Source of the DNA: Mesorhizobium sp. dw_380 | GTDB lineage: Bacteria; Pseudomonadota; Alphaproteobacteria; Rhizobiales; Rhizobiaceae | Direction of reading: 5' to 3' | Assembly (NCBI RefSeq): GCF_018588885.1 | Contig: NZ_JAFFIW010000033.1 | Span: 1 to 64,000 of the forward strand | DNA length: 64,000 bases | Part shown: one piece after another, positions 27,739 through 35,994 of the stretch | Numbering within the stretch: position 1 is the first letter of the stretch | Layout: each line of letters starts with the position of its first letter | Translations under genes and position numbers: made by a program | Notes under the pieces: model-generated | What the model saw: the letters and a program-made list of their open reading frames with translations, nothing else | Databases searched by the model: none | What the model was told of the DNA's origin: nothing

Positions 27739-28331
27739 GACGCGCCTTTGATCTCCGAGCGTCATTGCAGCCCAGTCATATGATGGATCGTGCCAAGCGG
27801 CTATCCCCGTTCCTGATGCCCCAAGAGGGACAGGTCCGGCCCTCGCTGCCAGTTAGGCTGCGTTAGCCGTCATGATTTGACACAGGCGCAGGCCAGGAGC
27901 GGATGGTTGGTCCTCTCTTGCGGTCGATACTCATCCATTCTCAATGAGCAGGTGAGGCATCAGGACATCGGCTCGGCAACAGCCGCGGAGGCGCCTATCC
28001 CGCTCAAGCTGCCTGCCGGACGGTCTCGGCGCTTAGCGGCTCGTATTTCTTGCATGCTAAGAATCTTTTCGAGATATGCCAAGTGGCGCCGACATATGAT
28101 GTTTGAAATTGCAGGGTTATTCCGACGGGGATCGCTCATTCAATAGTCAGATGCCGGCACATTATATTCGAGAAGTTCAACAACATTCGACATGTGATGA
28201 TATTAGATGCCGTTAAACATCGGTTTCATCTCTGGAAATGGCTGGATTGGCACGCCAGATTGCGGCGGTCCGAACGACGTATCCTCCCAAGCACTTCGTC
28301 TGACGGATTTATCCGGAACAGGAGAACTGAA
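27739..28331. other. Intergenic stretch without recognisable gene
   Basis: About 590 bases with a drop in GC near 28040-28220. Short frames have no family features. The region must hold the promoter of the small exported protein at 28332. I see no repeat or RNA gene. Confidence 0.45.
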
Positions 28332-28559
28332 ATGAAGACCTTCGCCATTACTGCAGTTGTATTCATGATAGCCACCGGCAGCGCTTTTGCAGGAAGTGAT
28401 CACTATGGCTCCAATTACTGGGATGCTAACGCCGGCTCGATGGACGGGTCGCACACGGCTTCTATCAAGAGAGCCGCGAAGAACGCGATCGAGAAAGCGC
28501 CGAAGACCTCGCCCTATAACCCGGCGGACTACTACGGCCAGGGCCTCTGGGGAATGTGA
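28332..28559 (+). CDS. Small exported protein of unknown function
   Basis: 75 residues. A Sec signal peptide (MKTFAITAVVFMIATGSAFA) is followed by an aromatic/polar mature part (SDHYGSNYWDANAGSMDGSH ... YNPADYYGQGLWGM). GGAGAACTGA precedes the ATG. The mature peptide is about 55 residues, Tyr/Gly/Asn-rich and without Cys. It is followed by a hairpin at 28626-28649. Periplasmic or surface location is likely. Confidence 0.72.
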   Translation: MKTFAITAVVFMIATGSAFAGSDHYGSNYWDANAGSMDGSHTASIKRAAKNAIEKAPKTSPYNPADYYGQGLWGM

Positions 28560-28625
28560 ACGTCTGAACAAGCGCGTGGGCATGTGAACGGCGCCAAGAT
28601 CGGCCGTTCATCATGTCGAACGTTC

Positions 28626-28649
28626 GCCCCCCCTCTTCTGAAGGGGGGC
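28626..28649 (+). terminator. Hairpin after the small exported protein
   Basis: GCCCCCC and GGGGGGC pair around a 10-base pyrimidine/purine loop. The stem is strong but no T-run follows, so it may be a weak terminator or an RNA stabiliser. It lies 67 bases after the stop at 28559 and 45 before the epoxide hydrolase gene. Confidence 0.45.
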
Positions 28650-28694
28650 ATCGATTCTCCCTTCGATTATTAAGCAAGTTCAAGAGAATGAATC

Positions 28695-29990
28695 ATGTCA
28701 GAATATAGCTCTGAGACCAATCGACGTGCGTTTCTTGCCAATTCAGCCGTGGTGCTGCTCGCCGCCTCGGCGATGGGGAGCCCGATCAGCCTCTCATCCG
28801 CGGTGGCTGGGGCGGCTGCCGACCCTGCGGTCCGACCATTCCGTGTCGACATCCCGGACGAAGCGATTGTCGATCTTCGCCGGCGCTTGGCCGCAACTCG
28901 CTGGCCCCATCGGGAGACGGTTGCGGATCAATCCCAGGGTGTGCAGCTGGCAGAGCTGCAGGACCTCGTTCGCTACTGGATGACCGACTACGACTGGCGA
29001 AAGGTCGAGACGCGGCTGAACGACCTGCCAATGTTCATCACTGAGATCGACGGCCTGGACATCCAATTCATACACGTCCGTTCGCCCCACGAGAACGCCA
29101 TGCCGATGATCATGACACATGGCTGGCCCGGCTCGATCCTGGAATTCATGAAGGTTATCCGCCCGCTCGCCGATCCAACCGCACATGGCGGGGTTGCCGA
29201 GGACGCCTTCCACATCGTCGTGCCCTCGATACCCGGCTTCGGCTTCTCCGGGAAACCGTCGAAGACGGGGTGGGGCTCCAACCAGATCGGTCGTGCCTGG
29301 GCCGTGCTGATGCAGCGGCTGGGATACAGCCGATATGTATCGCAGGGTGGAGACTGCGGTTCGGTGGTCTCTCAGCGCATGGCGCTTCAAAATGTGCCCG
29401 GACTTGTTGGCATTCACGTCAATATGCCGGCAACCGTTCCCAAGGAGATTGCGTCCATCCTCGCCGCTGGCGGACCGGCGCCGATCAATCTGCCAGAGGA
29501 AGAGAAAGCGGCCTTCAACGCGCTCGATGCCTTCTACAAGGATAGCTCCGGCTACGCCAGCATGATGGTCACGCGACCACAGACCATCGGATATTCGCTT
29601 GTTGATACGCCTGTCGGGCTCGCCGCATGGATTTATGAGAAGTTCGCTCAATGGACCTACAGTGGCGGCAAACCGGAGCGGGTCCTGACGAAAGATGAGA
29701 TGCTTGATGACATCTCGCTTTATTGGCTCACGGGGTCCGGAGCCTCCGCCGCGCAGATCTATTGGGAGGACCATTCCAACAATTTCAACGCCGTGGACAT
29801 CGCCAAGATGCCGGTGGCGGTGACCGTCTTCCCTGGCGAGATCTATTGCGCGCCGCGCAGCTGGGCCGAGCGCTGCTATCACAACCTCGTCTACTTCAGC
29901 AAAGCCGAGAATGGCGGACATTTCGCGGCATGGGAGCAGCCTGAAATCTTCACCCGGGAAGTCCGGGCGGCCTTCCGGTCGCTTCGCTGA
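28695..29990 (+). CDS. Tat-exported epoxide hydrolase (EHN-domain type)
   Basis: 431 residues. A twin-arginine signal (TNRRAFLANSAVVLLAASA) is followed by the epoxide-hydrolase N-terminal domain (PFRVDIPDEAIVDLRRRLAATRWP, residues about 48-150). The alpha/beta-hydrolase core has the oxyanion loop THGWPGS, nucleophile Asp in GGDCGS, lid Tyr region and the His in NGGHFAAWEQP. This is the microsomal-type epoxide hydrolase architecture, opening epoxides to diols via an alkyl-enzyme. Juvenile-hormone or xenobiotic-like epoxides are family substrates; the natural one here is unknown. Confidence 0.92.
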   Translation: MSEYSSETNRRAFLANSAVVLLAASAMGSPISLSSAVAGAAADPAVRPFRVDIPDEAIVDLRRRLAATRWPHRETVADQSQGVQLAELQDLVRYWMTDYDWRKVETRLNDLPMFITEIDGLDIQFIHVRSPHENAMPMIMTHGWPGSILEFMKVIRPLADPTAHGGVAEDAFHIVVPSIPGFGFSGKPSKTGWGSNQIGRAWAVLMQRLGYSRYVSQGGDCGSVVSQRMALQNVPGLVGIHVNMPATVPKEIASILAAGGPAPINLPEEEKAAFNALDAFYKDSSGYASMMVTRPQTIGYSLVDTPVGLAAWIYEKFAQWTYSGGKPERVLTKDEMLDDISLYWLTGSGASAAQIYWEDHSNNFNAVDIAKMPVAVTVFPGEIYCAPRSWAERCYHNLVYFSKAENGGHFAAWEQPEIFTREVRAAFRSLR

Positions 29991-30311
29991 TCGAGCAGCG
30001 CAACCCAAGCCTGCGGAATGACCCATCGAAGCACATCGATCAGCGCTCCGTAGTCTCCCATTTCAGTCGCGATAGCCGTGCGGCCTTCGCGACTGAAAAA
30101 TCCACCCCAAAGGTAGCCAGCTTTGACTAGCACTCGCATGTCCGTGCAATGACCGTGTCAGCACCATACCTCCCTAAACCCGCCAGTCCGCTCTCGTGAA
30201 CTAGGCCGTAAACTCATTAGCGGCAGGCGTTTGGGACGCCGCCCAGCGCAGTTGATGGAGAAAGGCTGTAAACTGATTGGGTGCAGCGTCGGCTGGCACG
30301 AGCCGGGCAGA
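29991..30311. other. Intergenic stretch with an imperfect direct repeat
   Basis: AGGCCGTAAACTCATTAG at 30203-30220 recurs as AGGCTGTAAACTGATTGG at 30263-30280 (15 of 18 identical, 60-base period). No gene is recognised here. A minus-strand frame at 29891-30139 mostly overlaps the epoxide hydrolase and was not accepted. The region marks the start of the eroded island. Confidence 0.45.
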
Positions 30312-30853
30312 TCAAAGCCAGAGGTCGCCCCTCTCGGTCAGATTTCGCGCAGTCAGCCGAGCTGCGGCGTCGTCGTTCCATTTGTTTTTGCCGGAGAAAA
30401 GCCTGACTGATCGGGTAGCTGAAGGCCACTCCCGATCACGTAGGCCGTCAAGATCGAGTGCTACGCGAGACGCTGAGAATTCCCGAAGTTGATCCTGCGT
30501 CTCCAGCCCGGGCAACTCCACCAAGTTCTTGCAATTGGTTAGTGCAAGCCGCTTCAGGCTCGCTCCGTTCAGGTCCACCTGCTTCAGTTGGATCTGGTCT
30601 TCAATGCGGAGCGCTGATAGTGCGGGCAACCGAGACAGATCACCCATCGTTGTCAGGCCCTGCACGCGGATAACTTGCAAAATCTCAAGAGACTTGTTCG
30701 ACAGGTCGTCAAGATCGACACGACCTCCCAAGATCAACTTCAGCTCCTTAAGCGTCGATATGCCGTTCACAAAATTCAGCGGATGTTTCTTGGCATAACC
30801 ACTTAATGTCAAGTTCCGCAACCGAGGCACGTCTTGCAACCCGTCGATACCCT
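30312..30853 (-). pseudogene. C-terminal remnant of a leucine-rich-repeat-like protein
   Basis: About 180 codons of repeat-like sequence with L-x-x-L-x-L spacing: LQDVPRLRNLTLSG, ISTLKELKLILGG, LSRLPALSALRIED, ASLKRLALTNCKNL. The 5' end is cut exactly where the IS5-family inverted repeat begins (about 30856), so the N-terminal part is missing. The open frame continues artificially into the IS. The original role is unknown; bacterial LRR proteins are often surface or effector proteins. Confidence 0.65.
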
Positions 30854-30855
30854 TT

Positions 30856-31671
30856 GAGAGTCCGTTTTGAAATTCACGGATGAGCGTTTCGGCGGATGAG
30901 ATTGCCGCCCATTGCGACAAGGATCATGGCTTGCGAGACGTCGATGCGCTGCTCGTAGTCGCGCACGAGGCGGCGCCATCTTGTCATCCAGCCGAAGGTC
31001 CGCTCGACGACCCAGCGGCGGGGCAGTATCTGGAAGCCCTTCTGGTCGTCGGATCGACGGATGATCTCGACCACGAAGTCGAGATAGGTGGCTTTGTCCA
31101 TGAGCTTCAGCCGGTCATAGGCGCCGTCGGCGAACAGATGCTTCACCCAGGGCCAGCGCTTGCGGACACCATCCAGGATCGCCTGAGCGCCGGCGCTGTC
31201 GGAGATATCGGCGGTGGTGAGGTTGACCATCAACAGCCGCCCATCCGTATCGACGGCAATGTGTCGCTTGCGGCCGACAATCTTCTTGCCGGCGTCGTAA
31301 CCCCTTGTTTCAGCTTGCGGAGCCTTGACCGACTGGCTGTCGATCACGCCAGCCGTGGGAGTGGCCTCGCGCCCGGCGCGCTCGCGATCCAGCATCAGTG
31401 CCACGTCGTGGATGGTCTGGAACAGAAAGCGCCGCGCCAACTCGCGGAACCAGCCGTAGACCGTCTGCCAGGGGCCGAAATGGATCGGCAGCATCCGCCA
31501 ACCGCAACCCGAGCGGACCAGGTAGCGCACGGCGTTGACCACCTCCCGGAAATCAACCTCGCGCGGACGGCCGCGACGCCCAGGCTTGGGCATCAGCGGT
31601 GCGAACTGCTCCCACTCTTCGTCCGTCAAATCAGACGGATAGCGCTTGGTCTTCTTGGCGATCTGGGCCAA
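30856..31671 (-). mobile_element. IS5-family element, 5'-truncated copy A
   Basis: The terminal repeat GAGAGTCCGTTTTGAAA at 30856-30872 matches the opposite end of copy B (its complement reads GAGACCGTTTTGAAA). The other end is missing: similarity to copy B stops exactly at the transposase start codon (31670), where Tn3-like sequence begins. The element therefore lacks one inverted repeat and cannot move alone. Confidence 0.8.
30874..31671 (-). CDS. IS5-family transposase (element truncated)
   Basis: 265 codons, full-length in coding terms: RYPSDLTDEEWEQFAPLMP, GCGWRMLPIHFGPWQTVYGWF, the DDE signatures GVIDSQSVKAP, LFADGAYD and RRWVVERTFGWMTRWRRL. The family's ATG has been replaced at the deletion junction, so only a TTG remains in place (31671). 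The native promoter and ribosome site are gone. The protein might still be made from a fortuitous start. Confidence 0.8.
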   Translation of the reverse strand: MAQIAKKTKRYPSDLTDEEWEQFAPLMPKPGRRGRPREVDFREVVNAVRYLVRSGCGWRMLPIHFGPWQTVYGWFRELARRFLFQTIHDVALMLDRERAGREATPTAGVIDSQSVKAPQAETRGYDAGKKIVGRKRHIAVDTDGRLLMVNLTTADISDSAGAQAILDGVRKRWPWVKHLFADGAYDRLKLMDKATYLDFVVEIIRRSDDQKGFQILPRRWVVERTFGWMTRWRRLVRDYEQRIDVSQAMILVAMGGNLIRRNAHP

Positions 31672-32557
31672 AGGCAGCCTCGCTTTCGGTCGGGCTGATG
31701 GGCAAGATGCTGAAGTAGCCGTACTGATCTGACAGATGGCTGTAGAACTTCGATCCGGGCTCACTGCCGTAATGTAGATTGACATCACCCTGAACGCCAA
31801 GTCCGAGCCTATCCTGCTCCTTCATTGTGGTGAACGTTGACCGCGGCATCAGATGCTGGTCGATCGGCCGGAAGGATCGGCTGCCGTCGACCCAGATGTC
31901 GGCAGATCGCAGCCGGTCTCGCAACACGGCAAGCGTTGCAATCTCGTAGAGGCGACGATCGGGTCTCTGCGGTCCCAAGATGAGCCGTCGATCAGTTTGG
32001 CTGAGGTGGGTGACAGGGACGCGATCCGGAAGTGTCCGTCGCTTCTCGGCATAGAGCCGTTTCAGAAGCGAAATTGCCGCAAGAAGCGGATCGTGTCGCC
32101 GCGCCGATTGGAACGTGAACGCCAGCAGGAACGCCCCGGCATACTTGTTGACGGTCGCATGTTGCTCGGCCGCCAACGCCAAGGGCGACGCCTCGTTGTC
32201 CTCGACCATCGATTCGAGCTCAGGCTTCATGCGGAGCAACCGGTGCCAGCCGACCTTCTGATCGAGAACCTCCAATGCGTTCCGACCATAGTCGTTGGCA
32301 GACTGCAGGGCAGTGATCGTGTCGAGGAACATGCGCAGTGCCTTGGCGGTATCTGGCCTGCAGTCCATGTGTCGCTGCTTCTTGCGGTTATTGGCTTGCG
32401 AGAACAGCCGACCCATCAGCTTGATAAACATCGACACTGCATCGTCGGTGAGCTTCTGGCCGAGCTTGATTACCTGCGCCACGATCAAAGCGCCCCGGCG
32501 ACTCGCATTGAAATCATTGGCCAGCCATGCCGGCGTGGCGTTAGGCGCCGAACACAA
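31672..32557 (-). pseudogene. Tn3-family transposase relic with internal deletion
   Basis: Central Tn3 transposase sequence is present: RRHDPLLAAISLLKRLY, LRDRLRSADIWVDGSRSF and RPIDQHLMPRSTFTTMKEQ. It then jumps from LGLGVQGDV directly to YGSEPGSKFYSHLSDQYGYF, which belongs to the DDE domain well over a hundred residues later. The C-terminus is cut at the IS5 junction and the N-terminus is missing. Three breaks in one fragment make it a dead relic. Confidence 0.85.
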
Positions 32558-32821
32558 CGTTGAGGGAACCGACAGCTACGAAGCGATTGCCATCTACGGT
32601 GAGAACACCTCCCTACGAGCGCTTTGCTACCTTCTCCAGAACTGCGCTGCCGGCACCAGCGGCTTCGGCAGCATTCGTCTTCCCCGGATCGAGACCCCGC
32701 TTCGCGGCATGTCGTGCGCCAGCGATGTACTCAAGCTTCTGCACGAGTGCCGAAACGACCGTCAGCCCCAACCTCCAGCGCTACCTCAATCAGCTGCGCC
32801 CGGGTGCTCTCGATGATTTCC

Positions 32822-33484
32822 TTACCGCGCCACTTCGACAGTCGCGCCCAGCCTAACATGGCTCAGCGCTGCACGCGACATCTGCAGCGCGACGTTCGAC
32901 AGGGGCTCTCGCCGATCGGTCCGAATTATTCCCGGATCATAGCTCTTCCGGGCGAACACCTCCTGCACCATGGGCGCGAAGAACTCCAGCGGCCGCGTGA
33001 CGTAGTCCGGATCGAAGCTCGCCTGGTCCCATCTTTCGCAGAATTCCACACAGTCGTCGAAATAGGCGGAGTCCCTGAACGCGTCCCGCTTGCGCGGGTT
33101 CGCACCGACATGCTCGCCGTAATAGACCAGCTGAAAATCGCCGTGCTTCTCCACCACCCAGGCGCATTGTTCGCGCACGAACGGTCGTATGATGGCAGCG
33201 GCATATTCGTCGTGATTGTAGGGAGCGTAGATGTCGCCGATGTCGTGCAACAGCGCCGACACCACCCAGTCGATGTCTGCGCCGGCATTCCAGGCACGCG
33301 TGGCGGCCTGCAGCGAATGGCCAAGCCGGGTCACCTTGTAACCTGACAGCGATTTGTCGAGTTCCACCATCGCTGCCAAAAGTCGGTCGGCCGTGCCGGC
33401 GGCATATTCGGTTTCATGCTCGGTCAGGAAGGCGTAGTCCTCACGGTCGCCATCCTTCATCTGGGTAAACTTCACGGTTTCCAT
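32822..33484 (-). CDS. HD-domain protein, candidate diiron oxygenase or phosphohydrolase
   Basis: 220 residues. Possible metal ligands occur in HD-oxygenase order: His56 (LGHSLQ), His80-Asp81 (LLHDIGD), His91 (NHDEY), His114 (EKHGDF) and Asp153 (ERWDQASFDPDY). This six-ligand H-HD-H-H-D set is seen in MIOX/PhnZ-like mixed-valent diiron oxygenases, but related HD phosphohydrolases can look similar. The ATG at 33484 starts 26 bases after the Rieske gene in the same direction. The C-terminal tail may be altered, because relic sequence follows immediately. Confidence 0.8.
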   Translation of the reverse strand: METVKFTQMKDGDREDYAFLTEHETEYAAGTADRLLAAMVELDKSLSGYKVTRLGHSLQAATRAWNAGADIDWVVSALLHDIGDIYAPYNHDEYAAAIIRPFVREQCAWVVEKHGDFQLVYYGEHVGANPRKRDAFRDSAYFDDCVEFCERWDQASFDPDYVTRPLEFFAPMVQEVFARKSYDPGIIRTDRREPLSNVALQMSRAALSHVRLGATVEVAR

Positions 33485-33510
33485 TGGCGAAACTCCAAAT
33501 TCTGGTTCTG

Positions 33511-33888
33511 TCAGCGGGCCATTTCAAGATAAATGTCGTCGCCGTCGACATGTACGGGAAAGGTGCGAGCCTTTAGCCTGTCATCGACAAGGCATTTGCC
33601 GGACCGGATATCGAACTCCCATCCATGCCAGGCGCAGCGAATGAGCTCTCCGGCGCGTTCGTAAACGAATTCCGTCTTGTCTGTTTGCCTGGTGGTACCG
33701 GAGATCGGCCCCTCGCAGAGCTGACCTGCGCGGTGCGGGCAGATGTTGAGCAGCGCGGCGTAGCCATCCTCGAGCTGGAATATGCCGACGCCGATGCGGC
33801 CGATGGTGACGATCCTCGGCTTGCCGACAGCGACGTCGGCGGTCTTGCAGGCGAAGGTCAGCGCGGGGGCGGTTGCTGCGGCTGTCAT
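33511..33888 (-). CDS. Rieske [2Fe-2S] ferredoxin-type protein
   Basis: 125 residues. The cluster-binding motifs are CPHRAGQLCEG and CAWHGWEFD, giving the Cys-His/Cys-His ligand set of a Rieske domain of the ring-hydroxylating-dioxygenase ferredoxin class. No membrane anchor or catalytic iron domain is present, so it is a soluble electron carrier. Its ATG overlaps the amidohydrolase stop as ATGA, indicating coupling. The frame stays open upstream to 34167, but that part is a shadow of the amidohydrolase. The likely reductase is encoded at 35995-37047. Confidence 0.9.
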   Translation of the reverse strand: MTAAATAPALTFACKTADVAVGKPRIVTIGRIGVGIFQLEDGYAALLNICPHRAGQLCEGPISGTTRQTDKTEFVYERAGELIRCAWHGWEFDIRSGKCLVDDRLKARTFPVHVDGDDIYLEMAR

Positions 33889-34973
33889 CAGGCGACCCTC
33901 GCGGTAGCGGCCGGAGCCTCGATGCGCTTGTAGACCTCCAGCGCATTCAGGCCCATGACCTTGTCGCGCCATGCGGGCGGGATGTGCAGATTGGTCGGCG
34001 CGTCGAAATCCCAATGCGGATAATCGGAGGCGAAAAGCAGTGTGTTCTGGCCGTCCATGTGCTCCAGCGTTTCCCACAGATGCCTCACGTTCTGAGGTTG
34101 CTCGAGCGGCTGGGTGCTGAAGCGGATGTTGCGGCGGCAATATTCCGAGGGCAGCATCTTCAGCCACGGCGTCTCTTTGCGCAGCGCCTTGAAGTTGGCG
34201 TCAAGCCGCCACATCAGCGAAGGCACCCACGATACGCCGCATTCGATGACGACGAAGTAGAGGTCGGGATACTTCTCAAACACGCCGTTGGAGATCATGC
34301 TGACCACATGGGTCATGGCCGGCTGGCTGAGCAGGGCGTGCGTTTCCCAGTAATAGGCAGTCGGACCGCTGGCGACCGCATTGTGGTTGACGCCGCCCTG
34401 GCCGCCGAAATGGATGGCGAAGGGCAGGCCGACCTCAGCACAGGCCTCATAGATCGGATGGTAGAAGGGATCGCCATAGGGGCGCTGCGAGCCGTGGCTG
34501 GCCAGGACCTGCACGATGTCCTTGTGGCCGCCGAGGCGCCGGATTTCGGCCGCGGCTCCGTGCGGGTCGGTTGGCGAAATGATGATCGATCCCTTCAAGC
34601 GGCTGTCCTTCGGCAGCCACCAGTCGATCATGTAGTCATTGTAGGCCTTCACCAGCGCGTTGGCATAGTGGTAGTTGGCTAGCGTCGAAGCTTCCAAAGG
34701 CTCGTCGGCGGTGAGGATAGCCACGTCGATGTCGTAGAGATCGAGGTGCTTCTCCTTCATGATCAAATAGTTGTCTTCCTCGGTCTCCGGCCGGATGTCG
34801 TGCCGCGAAAACCCCTCCGGATGCAGCCATGGTCGGTGGCCATGCGGAAAGCTTCCCCTCGGCCCAGGCTTCTCGCCGCGAACCAGGAAATCGCGCCAGT
34901 AGGGCTCGAGATAGGGGAGCAGCACCTCGGCGCTGGACCAGTAATTGTGGACGTCGGTGTCGACGATGAACAT
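33888..34973 (-). CDS. Amidohydrolase family protein (amidohydro-rel_2)
   Basis: 361 residues with the metal-dependent TIM-barrel pattern: DTDVHNYW at 5-12 (first metal motif), FAIHFGG and ASDYPHWDFD near residue 320. This is the ACMS-decarboxylase-like subgroup, which includes decarboxylases and hydrolases of aromatic or acyclic acids. It is first in the minus-strand operon with the Rieske and HD genes. LysR is transcribed divergently, with a T-N11-A palindrome between. Substrate unknown. Confidence 0.9.
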   Translation of the reverse strand: MFIVDTDVHNYWSSAEVLLPYLEPYWRDFLVRGEKPGPRGSFPHGHRPWLHPEGFSRHDIRPETEEDNYLIMKEKHLDLYDIDVAILTADEPLEASTLANYHYANALVKAYNDYMIDWWLPKDSRLKGSIIISPTDPHGAAAEIRRLGGHKDIVQVLASHGSQRPYGDPFYHPIYEACAEVGLPFAIHFGGQGGVNHNAVASGPTAYYWETHALLSQPAMTHVVSMISNGVFEKYPDLYFVVIECGVSWVPSLMWRLDANFKALRKETPWLKMLPSEYCRRNIRFSTQPLEQPQNVRHLWETLEHMDGQNTLLFASDYPHWDFDAPTNLHIPPAWRDKVMGLNALEVYKRIEAPAATARVA

Positions 34974-35063
34974 GGGTAGGCACCTGCCATGGAGGGTGGG
35001 TGGAAGACGGGGTAAGCGTGCGCCTCAGCGGCAGCTCCGGCAACGCAGCCAACGGCAAGATGT

Positions 35064-35082
35064 TAATCGGCGAATCCGATTA
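35064..35082. promoter_or_regulatory. LysR-type operator palindrome (T-N11-A class)
   Basis: TAATCGG-CGAAT-CCGATTA is a perfect 7-bp inverted repeat with a 5-base spacer. It embeds the T-N11-A core used by LysR regulators. It lies in the 170-base gap between the divergent amidohydrolase and LysR genes, 64 bases from the LysR start. Binding by the product of 35146-35991 is inferred from position. Confidence 0.65.
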
Positions 35083-35145
35083 CCTGTTGTCGGAACAGCC
35101 TGAAAAGCGCTAGCAGTTGCGGGAATTCTTGCGCTGGATGGCTGC

Positions 35146-35991
35146 ATGCAGATCGAACTGCTGGATACGTTCCTAGATCTGATCGAAACCCGCAATTTCA
35201 ACAGGACAGCGGAGCGACTGGGCATCACCCAGTCGACCGTTTCCAGCCGCATCCGCACGCTCGAGGCTCTCCTGGAAAAGCAGCTCTTCATCCGCGGCAA
35301 AAGCGGGACTGAGCCGACCGTGGCCGGTCTGAGGTTCGAAGAGCACGCGCGCGCGGTTAGGCTGCGTTGGCTGGACGCTCGCAGCGAAATCCAGGCGGTT
35401 GGAAAGTTCGATCGCCTCATCCGCATCGGCATCCAGTTCGAGCTCTATGAACGCGTGTTGGAAGGGTGGCTGGAATGGGTGCGGGCGACGATGCCCAAGC
35501 TCGCGATCTATGTCGAGATCGACTACTCGAACCAGATGATCCTTGATCTCACCACGGGCAGCCTCGATCTGGCGGTGCTCTATTCTCCGCAGTACTTTCC
35601 GGACATGCATTACGAGCAGATCGCGGAGGAAAATTTCGTCATGGTTTCGACGCGCAGCATTGCCTGGAGCGAGGTCAAGCCGGCGGACTATATCCGCGCC
35701 AATTATTCGGCCTTTTTCAACCGCGCCCACAAGCAGATGTTGCCGGAATTGGAAAACAGCCCGGTTTCGACGGGAAATGGCGGTGCCGTTGTTTATCTCC
35801 TGCGAAGCCGGGGCGGTGCCGCCTTCGTTACGGAAACGATGGCGACAAAATTGCGGCAGGAGGGTGTGGCGCACCCCGTTGCAGATGCACCGAAGATCTC
35901 ACATCCCATCTATTCAGTCGTGCATGTCAGGCACCACCATTCCCATACCCATGTTCGCCTGCTCAAGGCACTCAAACTGATGACGGCGTAG
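35146..35991 (+). CDS. LysR-family transcriptional regulator
   Basis: 281 residues. The N-terminal winged HTH is canonical (LLDTFLDLIETRNFNRTAERLGITQSTVSSRIRTLEALL). An inducer-binding periplasmic-protein-like domain follows (LIRIGIQFELYERVLEGWL onward). It is divergent from the amidohydrolase-Rieske-HD operon, with a palindrome between, and converges on the reductase gene with only 3 bases between stops. It probably controls both flanking transcription units. Confidence 0.93.
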   Translation: MQIELLDTFLDLIETRNFNRTAERLGITQSTVSSRIRTLEALLEKQLFIRGKSGTEPTVAGLRFEEHARAVRLRWLDARSEIQAVGKFDRLIRIGIQFELYERVLEGWLEWVRATMPKLAIYVEIDYSNQMILDLTTGSLDLAVLYSPQYFPDMHYEQIAEENFVMVSTRSIAWSEVKPADYIRANYSAFFNRAHKQMLPELENSPVSTGNGGAVVYLLRSRGGAAFVTETMATKLRQEGVAHPVADAPKISHPIYSVVHVRHHHSHTHVRLLKALKLMTA

Positions 35992-35994
35992 CAT

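Noticed and set aside
29891..30139. 82-codon minus-strand frame overlapping the epoxide hydrolase end
   Set aside because: Looks mildly protein-like but has no ribosome site or family and mostly overlaps a well-supported gene.
32558..32821. Segment with LVQKLEYIAGARHAAKRGLDP on the minus strand
   Set aside because: It might be a scrap of a sugar-isomerase or other gene, but it is short, frame-broken and not assignable.
33511..34167. Longer Rieske protein of 218 codons
   Set aside because: The upstream 93 codons are a shadow of the amidohydrolase gene; the ATG at 33888 overlapping its stop gives a normal Rieske ferredoxin.
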